From the NCBI GenBank assembly GCA_963839725.1, contig CAWIWT010000022.1:248001-312000 (forward strand): 64,000 bases of DNA, read 5' to 3'. The stretch comes from Kumtagia sp963839725. Its GTDB lineage: Bacteria; Pseudomonadota; Alphaproteobacteria; Rhizobiales; Rhizobiaceae. The notes under the pieces were generated by a model. It was not told where the DNA came from. It worked only from the letters and a program-made list of their open reading frames with translations, and searched no databases. This document shows positions 24,541 to 33,069 of this stretch, piece by piece. The position numbers were made by a program, and so were the translations under genes. Numbering within the stretch: position 1 is the first letter of the stretch; each line of letters opens with the position of its first letter.

Positions 24541-26744
24541 TTAGCAAGTCGATCGCGTGCCGCCGGCGTAAGACCGCATCTGCTGGTGACTGGCCACCGT
24601 GGCATCGGGACCCCTGTCTGGTGCATCGCCGTCGCGCTCGGCTAGTGCGGCGCTCATGAAATTTCGCCAGATTCTCGCCGGCAGCTTGCCGCCCGTCACC
24701 TCGTTCATTGGCGTCTCGTCGTCATTGCCGACCCATACGCCCACCACCAGCGGCTCCGTGAAGCCGGCAAACCAGGCATCGCGATGATTTTGGCTGGTGC
24801 CGGTCTTGCCTGCCGCAAAGGCTTCGAGATCGGCTTCACGGCCCGTGCCACGCTCGACGACCAGTCTCAGTAGGCCGACCAGATCCGGCTGATATCGGCG
24901 AAGATCGGCCGTGGGTTGCCTGGGCGGCCCGACGCGGAAGGCGCGCGGCTGGCCGTCGGCATGGAAGGATACGATGCCCCACGGTTCGACCGGCGCCATA
25001 CCTGCCCGGACCGAGGCATAGGCGCCAGTAAGATCGAGCAGGTTTACTTCCGAGGAGCCCAGCGCCAAGCTCGGTGTTTCGGCGAGCTTGGCGTCGATAC
25101 CCAATTCGCGTGCGGCAGCGACGACCTGGTCAATCCCGACCTCCATCGCTAACGCCACTGTCGCCGCGTTCAGTGACCGTGCAAATGCCTCGGCTATGCT
25201 GACCCGGCCGCGATAGCCGCCGCCGTAGTTTTCCGGAGACCAGCCGTCTATCTCGATTGGAGCATCATCGACCTCATCGCCAGGCGTAAGGCCTGCTTTC
25301 AGCGCGGCATAGTACACGAACAGCTTGAAGGCCGAGCCGGGCTGGGCATTGCCGTCGCAGCTCGGTTGAACGTGCTCTTGGCGTAGTCGCGCCCGCCGAC
25401 CATGGCGATCACGGCGCCGTCCGGCGTAATTGCAATCAAGGCGGCCTGCGATGCGCCTGCGTCCGCGCCCTCCTTGTCGAGCGCTTCGGCTATCACTTTT
25501 TCGGCAATTGCCTGCAGCCGCGGCACCATTGTGGTTCTGACTTTGATGGTGCCCCGATAGGGACCGGCAAGCTCGCGCGCCTCCTGCATCACCCAGTCCG
25601 CAAACCAACTGCCCGACCTTGCAATAGGCTTGGTCGGATGGAGTTCGAATTCTGCCGTCGCGATCTTTGCCTGCGCGGCGGTGATCTTGCTGCTCATGGC
25701 CATCGCGTCGAGGACGAGTTCCGCCTGTCGATGCGCTCCCTCTGGATTGCTGAACGGATTGAGTTGCGATGGGGCACGGATGATACCGGCAAGCATCGCT
25801 GATTCACCGAGATTGAGTTCGCTGACCTCCTTGTCGAAATAGATGCGAGCAGCCGCCGGCACGCCGGTCGCACCTGCTCCGAGATAGATGTTGTTGAGAT
25901 ACCGCGTCAGGATTTCGTCCTTACCGAGCTTCTGTTCCAGCCGGAATGCGATCACCGCCTCCTGGACTTTCCGCTTCCAGGTGCGGTCCCGTTCCAGATA
26001 GAGGATTTTTATGAGTTGTTGGGTGATTGTGCTGCCGCCCTGGACGACTTCGCCAGCCCACACGTTCCTATAAAGCGCGCGAAAAATGCCCTTAGGATCG
26101 ATCCCTGAATGCTCATAGAAGCGTCGGTCCTCGCTGGTTAGCACCGCATCGACCAGATGGCGGGGAAAATCCTCGCGCGCCGCGTAAGGTCCCTGGACCG
26201 GTCCCTGTTTCACCAGCGGCTTGCCATCGGCTGTTTCGAGCACCACCACCGGCTTGAGTGAGCCCTCCGCGATTTCTTCCCAGGGTACGTCGCTCAGGGC
26301 CCAGGAAAAGAAGACAGCGAACAGCACCAGACACGCCGCGCCTGGCATCAGGATCGCTTGCCACCAGCGCCGGTTTGCGTGTCCGGCCTGTTTGTCGGAC
26401 GTGAGCGAACGCCGAAGGCTCAACCGCGACCAAACTGCGGCTGAGCGTGCCACCATCTCGGCGGCTTTAGTTTTCGCGGCGCGATAATCCATCCCCCGCA
26501 GCCGCAACAAGGCTTCGCTGCCGAGTCCGCTGAACTTTTTGGCCGCGGGACGTGACGCGACGGTCAAGTCGTCCCACACAGCCCGGCCAAGTCTCAGAAA
26601 TGCCCGCCCGAGTACCGCAAGCGCCCTCCTCGTCCGCGCGAACGCCGCACCATCGGACCCGACGGATGGCCTCACGCGAGGGCTAGATTGGCCACCGCCT
26701 CCGTTATCAGGATTGCTGTCCGATGCGGTCGGGGTCTCCGCCAT
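24541..26744 (-). CDS. Class A penicillin-binding protein (PBP1A-like), frameshift between its two domains
   Basis: The start is ATG 26744 behind GAGG. A basic cytoplasmic region of about 130 residues is followed by one membrane helix (ILMPGAACLVLFAVFFSWAL), then a GT51 transglycosylase with catalytic V-L-T-S-E-D-R-R-F-Y-E-H and G-G-S-T-I-T-Q-Q-L. The frame changes at about 25363, just before the transpeptidase motif; adding one base gives F-N-R-A-A-D-G-N-A-Q-P-G-S-A-F-K. The transpeptidase follows with S-A-F-K (SxxK), S-L-N (SxN) and K-T-G-T-S. Joined, it is about 733 residues, normal for PBP1A. It polymerises and cross-links peptidoglycan at the inner membrane. If the shift is real, only the glycosyltransferase half is made, plus a 24-residue foreign tail. 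Confidence 0.85.
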
Positions 26745-26966
26745 GTGCCCTCGCTTTGCGTTACACTCAGAGAATATCCCTAAGGTAGCCGGAGGAAAGG
26801 GTACCTGGCGGTTTCCAACCTATGAGCAGAAGTCGGCTGAGGGTCACGGTTTGCCGTTAGCACCGCTCCGAAGGAAGGTCTGAGAAGGGTCGAGGCCGTA
26901 AAAACGATGAAGGCTCCGCTATCGCGGGGCCCTTCGCTCGATTGCTGACATAGCGAAATGTGTGCC

Positions 26967-27221
26967 TCAGTCGTCATCTTCGTCCGCAGGGTACCAACGG
27001 CGCATCTTGCGGTGCCCGGATGGCTCGCGTTCGCGGATCGTGTCCCGAATGTATATCGACCGCTCACGATCGCGGTCGATCCGGACGCTGCGCCGCACGT
27101 AAACTGTCCGCCCCCGATCATCGTCGGTTACGATCGTGTCGACACGGGTGTGAACGCCGTTTGACGAGTTGGAGCTTGAATTCGACGAGGTGTTGCCGGC
27201 CAAGGCCACCGATGGAAGCAT
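26967..27221 (-). CDS. Small charged hypothetical protein
   Basis: The protein is 84 residues from ATG 27221. The N-terminus MLPSVALAGNTSSNSSSNSS is Ser/Asn-rich with a short hydrophobic patch, followed by a run of alternating acidic and basic residues (V-R-I-D-R-D-R-E-R-S-I-Y-I-R-D-T-I-R-E-R-E) and a D-E-D-D-D end. No family is recognised. A GAGGAGG lies about 15 bases upstream, somewhat far, and an out-of-frame L-I-A-L-T-F-A-E-E-A-Q-A-S just upstream looks like part of a signal peptide, so the true gene may start earlier with another frame disruption. It could be an exported protein of unknown role. Confidence 0.42.
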   Translation of the reverse strand: MLPSVALAGNTSSNSSSNSSNGVHTRVDTIVTDDDRGRTVYVRRSVRIDRDRERSIYIRDTIREREPSGHRKMRRWYPADEDDD

Positions 27222-27334
27222 TCTGCATCGGACGCTTGCGCCTCCTCAGCAAATGTCAGCGCGATAAGAAGCCGACGGAAAGTCTGCTATAAGCATCAGC
27301 TTCAACGCTTGCAAAGCCATGGCGGTATGCAAGT

Positions 27335-28570
27335 CTACCTGTCGAAGTCCACGCCTCCGCTGAAATCGAACACTGCACGCAGGCTAAAAGTGTGAGCGGT
27401 TTCCTGATCCGCATTCCTCGCGAACGCATACGCACCGCCAAGCTGCCAATTCGCTCGGACAAACGGCGTATCGTCATCAGACGAATAGATGACCTCGAAA
27501 TCGGCCAGATACTCGCGGGTGTCCGGACCTCCGGCGACCAAGTTCACCTGCTCCGTATAGGTCGCGATGTACGTCAAGGGTTCCGTTTCGAGTGCGGCGG
27601 AGCCCGTGACGACCAAGGCATCGTCCTCGCGGCCGTCGAAATTCCGAAGATAGGCCGTTTCGCCCAGCAGCCCGAGCGTCATTTCGCCCAGTTCGAAACT
27701 CTTGGTTGCGGCTGCGAGGTAGGCTAGTTCGTCGCCAAGCTTCACGTCTTCTTCGATGTCCTCCTCAGTAAGATGCCCGGCCCTCTGGTAGCGAAAGCCG
27801 AACCTGGATCCAAATTCGCCGTCCGAATAACAATCGGCCGTTTCCGCTCCTCCACAGCTGTCAAGCGTAATCGAGAACGACGACACGTCCTCCGTGTTGC
27901 CCGCGCCGCCATCCGACAGCCTAGTCCTGCCTCGACCGGTAAACAGAGACTCGCTCAGGATCGAGCGATCGGTGGTGAACACACTTGCCGCCAACGCGTG
28001 GTCCAACCCGAAACCTTCGAAGCCGAGGATAATTTGCCCGCCTAGACGTTCGTCTGCGTCGAAGTCCGACACCAGGTCCGTGGCATTGATTCCCGGAGCG
28101 ACTTCGCTGGCGAGGCTGAAGATCGTGTCGAATTTTCCGGCTCGGAAGGCAGCGGGACCTGCTTCGACCAAGGTGTAGAGTTCGGCGACATATGTGCCAA
28201 TTCCCTTGAAAACCGTGGACTCGCCAGGCGCCGGATCCACCACCGGTTCCGCGACAATGGAAGTCACCAGTTGGAGGTAATCCGTCGGAGCGACAACCAG
28301 ATCGACCGTTAGCGTCGGCTGAAGCACGTCGGATGTTAGGAAAGGCGGATCGGCCGCGAATATCCAGTCGTTCTGAAGTTCCGCAGAAATTTGGTAGAGT
28401 GCGCAGGGCGCCGTGCAGGTTTCAACCAGCACCGGTTCGGCCAATACTGGAGTTGAGAGCGTCAGCAACGCCAGGCCGCTGAGAACGACCGCGGGAAAAT
28501 ACGTGTCCGATGCTCCTCGCCTACAACGCCGTGCGTCCTTTCGGGCGCGCCAGGGCCTGAACCTACGCAT
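27335..28570 (-). CDS. Probable outer-membrane beta-barrel protein with signal peptide
   Basis: The protein is about 411 residues. A signal peptide (FPAVVLSGLALLTLSTPVLA) is followed by alternating hydrophobic/polar strands rich in Asp, Gly and Tyr and ending in a porin-like A-V-F-D-F-S-G-G-V-D-F, with aromatics at the C-terminus as in barrel proteins. No porin family can be named. The in-frame ATG at 28570 and the next 15 residues (MRRFRPWRARKDARR) lie inside a palindromic repeat (28530-28604), so the annotated start is doubtful. A GAGGAG just before an ACG-TAT at the beginning of the signal hints that an original start was lost. A DUF4114 gene and a LuxR gene lie upstream on the same strand. 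Confidence 0.6.
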   Translation of the reverse strand: MRRFRPWRARKDARRCRRGASDTYFPAVVLSGLALLTLSTPVLAEPVLVETCTAPCALYQISAELQNDWIFAADPPFLTSDVLQPTLTVDLVVAPTDYLQLVTSIVAEPVVDPAPGESTVFKGIGTYVAELYTLVEAGPAAFRAGKFDTIFSLASEVAPGINATDLVSDFDADERLGGQIILGFEGFGLDHALAASVFTTDRSILSESLFTGRGRTRLSDGGAGNTEDVSSFSITLDSCGGAETADCYSDGEFGSRFGFRYQRAGHLTEEDIEEDVKLGDELAYLAAATKSFELGEMTLGLLGETAYLRNFDGREDDALVVTGSAALETEPLTYIATYTEQVNLVAGGPDTREYLADFEVIYSSDDDTPFVRANWQLGGAYAFARNADQETAHTFSLRAVFDFSGGVDFDR

Positions 28571-28604
28571 CGTGCTTTCCGAAAATCGATTCCGATTTTC
28601 GGGC
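28530..28604 (-). repeat. Rhizobial palindromic intergenic element, copy A
   Basis: It contains CCGAAAATCGATTCCGATTTTCGG (24-base palindrome, given here only by its ends 28579 and 28602) and the hairpin GCGTCCTTTCGGGCGC at 28533-28548. Read on the minus strand the order and spacing match the copy at 31724-31790. It overlaps the apparent start of the barrel protein gene. The gap from 28605 to 29027 holds no gene I can support. Confidence 0.7.
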
Positions 28605-29027
28605 CGATGCTGTAGACCCACCAGAACATCCGATAGCTCCTCGCTTACGCTTCAAGTCAGGGCACTGCGCGAATGCCATGATGAGATTATGGGAGCGGCA
28701 TGGCCGCGATTGGCGAAAAGTGGTGAAACTTTCCGACTTGGAATGGACTTGTTGAGCTGCGCCGATGAATTTCAATGCCGCACGTACTCTGGACACATAA
28801 CCGCATCCCCTGACTCAACACCACCTGGATGGCGACCCGCAACTACCCATTACGCGCACCAGCTTTTTTTTGCGTAATGACAAGAGAAAATCGGATAAAT
28901 CAACAGAGCACGGGATCACGAGTTCACGGACCTCCATGTCTCCAATCGTTAGGCTCGATCCAAATGAAATTGAGCATGACGAGCAGCTTGCGGACCAATG
29001 CGCCGAGGGCAGCGTTTGGATCAGCCC

Positions 29028-29621
29028 TCAGCCCGACGCGATGCGGTCGGTCGTGTCGGACATCTCGGAACCATTAAGGCCATTGCCGTTGGGCAGCGGT
29101 CCCGGCGGCAATAGCAGTTCTTCGAGGAAATAGGCGGAGAGCGTCGCGCGGCCCGAGAGCTCAGCCTTGTGGTAGACTGCGGTCGCTTGCTGGCGAATGG
29201 TCGCCTCGCTGGCTTCCCGGATTCGCGCGATCTCCTTATGGCTGAAGCCCTTAAGCAGCAGGAGCCCGACCTCCTGTTCCGCCTGTGTGCAACCCCAGAC
29301 AGCGAACTGGCGCTGAATGGCGGCGCCGAGCTCCTGGAAATGGTTGGCAATGTCAGCCCGCCAGTGCGTGTCGCGCTCACGAATTCGCGCGATCTCGTCG
29401 CGCAAGTCGAAGCTTTCCGCCTGCTGCTCCCGCAGGCGCGACGACAGGAGCGCAACGCAGGTCGAGCAGCCGACGAGAAGGGCGATGCCCACAGCCTCCT
29501 TCAATAGATCTGCGACCGCCAACTCCTCTTCGTTCACCGCCTCTAGGCCTAGCAGCAGCGCGAAGGCTCCCACTGCACCCGCTATCAGAATCAGCCGGCC
29601 GCGTCCCTTGGTCCAGTCCAT
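29028..29621 (-). CDS. LuxR-type HTH protein with N-terminal membrane helices
   Basis: The protein is 197 residues from ATG 29621 (GGGAGAG upstream); a GTG at 29657 would add twelve residues. Two membrane helices (LILIAGAVGAFALLLGLEAV and about KEAVGIALLVGCSTCVALLS) are followed by a coiled coil (S-S-R-L-R-E-Q-Q-A-E-S-F-D-L-R-D-E-I-A-R-I-R-E) and a LuxR HTH (T-Q-A-E-Q-E-V-G-L-L-L-L-K-G-F-S-H-K-E-I-A-R-I-R). The HTH recognition helix segment is E-A-T-I-R-Q-Q-A-T-A-V-Y-H-K-A-E-L. It belongs to a family of membrane-anchored LuxR regulators in alphaproteobacteria; no receiver domain is present. The DUF4114 gene lies just upstream on the same strand and is a possible target. Confidence 0.78.
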   Translation of the reverse strand: MDWTKGRGRLILIAGAVGAFALLLGLEAVNEEELAVADLLKEAVGIALLVGCSTCVALLSSRLREQQAESFDLRDEIARIRERDTHWRADIANHFQELGAAIQRQFAVWGCTQAEQEVGLLLLKGFSHKEIARIREASEATIRQQATAVYHKAELSGRATLSAYFLEELLLPPGPLPNGNGLNGSEMSDTTDRIASG

Positions 29622-29731
29622 GGATTCTCTCCCGAAACGCGCGTTGCGGCGAGGCACCTCGGCTCCTCACGTCGCCTCCATTCTGCGCCCGTCCGCCGCG
29701 CCGTGCAACACGCACGGGCGGCGGCTATCGG

Positions 29732-31405
29732 TCAGGTGATGAAGAAGTCGGCATTGGCGTCGAGCACCACTACACCCGCAAGCAGGTTCTCCACGCCCCC
29801 GCCGCCGGTCACGTCAGCGTCGTCCGCGAAGCCGTCATCATTGTTCCTGTCGAGCGCGGCGCAACCGCAGTCTGCCGCGAAATCGGCGAGCCCCCTGAAA
29901 TCGTCGCCAGTCTCTAAATGCGCGATCCGGTCGGCCCCGAACGCCGTGCCGGAAAACTGGAAGGTATCGGCGCCTTTCCTGCCTTCAAACCAGTCTGCGT
30001 CCCATCCGCCGGCGTGCAGTCCGCCCCCACCGCCGGCGCTCTGCTGGCCGAGCGTGGCGGCCGCGATCGGCTCATCGCTCACAGCGACGATCGCGTCGTT
30101 GAAATCGCCGTCGTAGTCTGGGCTGGTGTTCAGCCGGTCCTCGAAGCCGATGATCTGCATGTCGCCCGCCCCTTGGGTTTTCGAGGAAAGGCCGATCGCC
30201 TGCAGGCTGCCGGCTGGGTTCAACAGATTGGTACCGTCATCGGCCCCGAACGCGCTCAAAGGCTGGATCGGCAGGATGTTCCCTTCATCGTCCATGACAG
30301 TGGGAGCAAAAAGATCGGTCATACTGCCCGGCGCTCCCGACAGGAGGTTTGTGAGATGCAAACCCCCGTCGGTGAACTGCTCCAGATCGACGCCGATCTC
30401 GTCGACTCCGCGCACCAAGAACAGACCGAGCGTCTGGCCTTCCGGCACTTGGACCTCGATCGAGGTGCCAGGCGCAGTCTCGGAGAGATCCGTGAACAGA
30501 ATTCGGGCCTCGCTAATCGCTCCGGTCGCCGCATCGAAGAAATAGGCTCCGAGCGCGTCGGCGCTGTCAGTCTCGCCGCCGATCACCGTGACCTGTTTAG
30601 CAGCGCCTGTCCCGGTGAAATCGTCGGCGTCGAGGTCGCGCACCTCGGCCAGATTCTTCACTGCCTTGCCCTCGTGAAGCTTGGACAGCTCTGGCACGAC
30701 GTCGTCCGAGTCATCGGGATCCTGCGCACCGACATCGCCCGTGCGATAGAGGTCGACCTTTGTCGTGATGCTGCCGTCCGGCGCCACTGCAACCTCGGTG
30801 ATCTCACCCACGCCGGGGGCGTAGAACTTGTTTTCGATGCCGGTGGAGAGGGCGGAGCTGTCGATGATCTTGATCACGTCATCATAGCGTGCGAAGGGCG
30901 TCTTGATGCTGAGCCCGGTCTCGGCGATGATGCTCTCGTCCTCGGCTATGCCGGGCGCAAATTCCAGATAATAGGCCGGGCCGAACTCCGGGGTTGCCTT
31001 CATGGCCCAGCCCGGTTGGTTGCCGGGATCGGCAGCGGACCATTGGCCATCATTATTGACGCCGATGAAATTGCCCTCATCGTCGTATTCATAGTTCACG
31101 ACGATCTCGCCGAAGTACCAGACGTTGCCCGCGGTGTCCTGGGCGTACCAGTCGAAGGTGTCCTCGACGATGACGTCATCTTCGTAGACCGTGTCGCGGA
31201 TGACCGTGGTCGTGACGCCCCTGACCTCGAAGGTCGCCGAGGTGGTGAAGAGGTCGTTGCGTTCCGTCGTGACCTCGCCGGTGTCGGGATCGGTCTCATC
31301 GCCCTGATAACTCAGCACTCGGCCAGGGGTTAGAGGGAAGTACGGATTGTCGATCGGCGCGCCGGGAATGAAGGTCGCGGCACCAAAATTGGGCAGGATG
31401 GCCAT
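29732..31405 (-). CDS. DUF4114-containing, Asp-rich probable type I secreted protein
   Basis: The protein is 557 residues from ATG 31405 with a GGAGGAC ribosome binding site. It has no signal peptide. The first 230 residues form a beta-rich domain with Y-F-P-L-T-P-G and many acidic loops. A DUF4114 segment (about 290-470) shows V-P-E-G-Q-T-L-G-L-F-L-V-R-G and ends in S-P-D-Y-D-G-D-F-N-D-A-I-V-A-V. The C-terminus carries calcium-loop-like D-R-N-N-D-D-G-F-A-D-D-A-D and ends A-D-F-F-I-T, in keeping with uncleaved type I secretion signals. A remnant of a HlyD-family adaptor at 31836-32021 supports a past type I secretion locus here. Composition is acidic (pI clearly low) unlike the neighbours. 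The exact role is unknown. Confidence 0.68.
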   Translation of the reverse strand: MAILPNFGAATFIPGAPIDNPYFPLTPGRVLSYQGDETDPDTGEVTTERNDLFTTSATFEVRGVTTTVIRDTVYEDDVIVEDTFDWYAQDTAGNVWYFGEIVVNYEYDDEGNFIGVNNDGQWSAADPGNQPGWAMKATPEFGPAYYLEFAPGIAEDESIIAETGLSIKTPFARYDDVIKIIDSSALSTGIENKFYAPGVGEITEVAVAPDGSITTKVDLYRTGDVGAQDPDDSDDVVPELSKLHEGKAVKNLAEVRDLDADDFTGTGAAKQVTVIGGETDSADALGAYFFDAATGAISEARILFTDLSETAPGTSIEVQVPEGQTLGLFLVRGVDEIGVDLEQFTDGGLHLTNLLSGAPGSMTDLFAPTVMDDEGNILPIQPLSAFGADDGTNLLNPAGSLQAIGLSSKTQGAGDMQIIGFEDRLNTSPDYDGDFNDAIVAVSDEPIAAATLGQQSAGGGGGLHAGGWDADWFEGRKGADTFQFSGTAFGADRIAHLETGDDFRGLADFAADCGCAALDRNNDDGFADDADVTGGGGVENLLAGVVVLDANADFFIT

Positions 31406-31619
31406 GGGATGTCCTCCGAGTTGGATTGCGGGCGGGCGCCGAGGCGGGCCGCTCCGCCACGATCCTGAGTATGCGGTAGTCCCAGTCTCACGGGAATCCA
31501 GCAGGCGTGACGCTGAGAAAGACTCGGCCTTTCAAAGCCTTGCACCGTCCATCCTATGAATGTGAGATGTCGCTTCGGAACTCTTTTGTCGCCGCTTCAG
31601 TGCTCTTCGCGGTCTGGCA

Positions 31620-31790
31620 TCTGAGTATCGGACCAGAAAGTGGTTTCGAGAAAATCCGATGTTCAAACAAAGAGATAGTGCGGCAGACCGAATCCATCGG
31701 TGCGTCCGCCGCACTACCGCATCGCCCGAAAATCGGAATCGATTTTGGGCAACGAGATACAGCGTCCCTAGCGTCCGAAAGGACGCGCGG
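31620..31790 (+). repeat. Rhizobial palindromic mosaic element, including copy B
   Basis: Three stems follow each other: GTGCGGC (31678-31684) with GCCGCAC (31708-31714); the palindrome from 31724 to 31750 (GCCCGAAAATCGGAATCGAT and on); and GCGTCC-GAAA-GGACGC at 31771-31786. The last two match copy A at 28530-28604 in inverse orientation. AAACAAAGAGATAG at 31665-31678 is a familiar part of such rhizobial elements. The copies bracket the LuxR-DUF4114 region. Confidence 0.7.
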
Positions 31791-31835
31791 CGCTGGCTGC
31801 GTCCGAGTGCTATTTGACGGCCTCAATACACACCG

Positions 31836-32021
31836 CTATTCCCTGAATGCTCGCGAAATCTGGTCAGATAACGGCTTCATCAAATAGGACCACACGCTGC
31901 GTTCGCCCGTCTGGATATGGACCTCGGCCGGCATACCCGGCAACAAACGCCTTGGCCCCGGCAAGCAGGCTTTCTCGTCATCGATGGCGACCCTTGCGAT
32001 GTAGTAGGCTGATTCATGATC
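31836..32021 (-). pseudogene. C-terminal remnant of a HlyD/PrsE-type secretion adaptor
   Basis: The minus-strand frame from 32021 reads D-H-E-S-A-Y-Y-I-A-R-V-A-I-D-D-E, then R-L-L-P-G-M-P-A-E-V-H-I-Q-T-G-E-R-S-V and W-S-Y-L-M-K-P-L-S-D-Q-I-S-R-A-F-R-E before TAG at 31836. This is the unmistakable end of type I secretion membrane fusion proteins (M-P-A-E-V-x-I-x-T-G-x-R-T, Y-L-x-K-P-L-x-D-x-x-x-x-A-F-R-E). A TAA precedes the fragment and the remaining 370 or so residues are absent. No ABC exporter is found nearby. It lies on the same strand as, and just upstream of, the DUF4114 protein that may once have been its cargo. Confidence 0.75.
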
Positions 32022-32242
32022 TTAGGCGGCCCTGCCCTCCAGATTCCAGATCCAGAATAAAAGAACACAGGCGGCCGATAAAGTGCTGGATCTTCTCCCT
32101 TGCAAAAGTCGCCTGCCTGAGCGACGGACGAATTTCAAAGCATGAGCCGGCACTCAAGAAGCAGCGCGGTACGCGAAGTCAGCTCCGCAACCAAAAGAGT
32201 CATTGGCGAGTTCGGCACCGGTTCCCCATGGAGAGGAGTAAT

Positions 32243-32740
32243 ATGATGCCCATGCACTTGAAAGGTTCCTGCCGCTGCGGCGCTGTGTCGTTCCAGGTGG
32301 AGAGTCACACACCAGCGCCCTACCAGCTCTGCTACTGCTCGATCTGCCGCAAGCAGCAAGGCGGCGGCGGATACGCCATCAACCTCGCTGCAGACGTCGA
32401 TACGCTGAAGATCAAGGGCAAACGCAGTATCGGCATCTATCGCGCTGAACTACGAGATGACGAACACCATGGGGAGAAATCGACAGGAGAGCGGAGCTTC
32501 TGCAGAAGATGCGGGGCGGCTCTATGGCTTTACGATCCAACGTGGCCGGAGTTGGTTCATCCGTTTGCTTCCGCAATCGATACGGACTTGCCCGAACCAC
32601 CTCAGCGCACACACCTGATGTTGAAATACAAGGCAAATTGGGTCGAGCCTGACATCGCCAAAGGCGACCTCGCGTTCGACGTCTACCCCGAGGAATCGAT
32701 TGCCGACTGGCACAAGCGCAACGGCATGTGGGTTGATTGA
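32243..32740 (+). CDS. GFA family (CENP-V/GFA domain) zinc protein
   Basis: The protein is 165 residues from ATG 32243, with GAGAGGAG upstream. It has the zinc ligands of the glutathione-dependent formaldehyde-activating fold: G-S-C-R-C-G-A-V-S-F, then L-C-Y-C-S-I-C-R-K-Q-Q, and F-C-R-R-C-G-A-A-L-W. Most GFA proteins are not true formaldehyde-activating enzymes and many have unknown substrates. The C-terminal D-W-H-K-R-N-G-M-W-V-D is characteristic of a subgroup in rhizobia. The gene is alone and has no clear operon partner. Confidence 0.85.
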   Translation: MMPMHLKGSCRCGAVSFQVESHTPAPYQLCYCSICRKQQGGGGYAINLAADVDTLKIKGKRSIGIYRAELRDDEHHGEKSTGERSFCRRCGAALWLYDPTWPELVHPFASAIDTDLPEPPQRTHLMLKYKANWVEPDIAKGDLAFDVYPEESIADWHKRNGMWVD

Positions 32741-32879
32741 ATGCAAAGTTTGACTGAAAGAGCCCGCATACTATGTCGCCCGGAGTCGATCTGGAGCATC
32801 AGGGAAGAAGGGCTTTGGAGTTGTGGTCATTTGAGGCGTGAGTGCCTCCGCCGCGGCGGCTGGCGGTGATATTGCGCGC

Positions 32880-33043
32880 GCGGCACGAATGGCGAGGTTG
32901 AGCAACTGGGCATGCCCCGCGCCACTTTCCAGCTGGTATGATCGTTTCCTGACCGGCGGCGTTGAAGCGCTCGACGATCGCGGCCACCGTGTTGCATTAC
33001 CGTCGTAAAAGCGTCACGATTGCTCGATTTCGAAGGAGGCGGC
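32880..33043 (+). pseudogene. Transposase remnant 1 (IS HTH region)
   Basis: The reading E-Q-L-G-M-P-R-A-T-F, then in the next frame W-Y-D-R-F-L-T-G-G-V-E-A-L-D-D-R, is the second HTH of a transposase (x-G-x-x-R-A-T-F-Y-x-W-Y-D-x-F-x-x-G-G-x-E-A-L). Frames are broken and stops are present. The DNA from 32931 to about 33043 is similar to 38254-38360, including an identical AAAAGCGTCACGATTGC, so both derive from the same insertion sequence. The rest of 32741-33069 shows nothing. Confidence 0.6.
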
Positions 33044-33069
33044 CGTTGAGCAGTACCCGCGGTTGAGCG

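Noticed and set aside
29918..31333. A 471-codon plus-strand frame opposite the DUF4114 gene
   Set aside because: No recognisable domain and no start signal, whereas the minus-strand frame has DUF4114 and a strong ribosome binding site.
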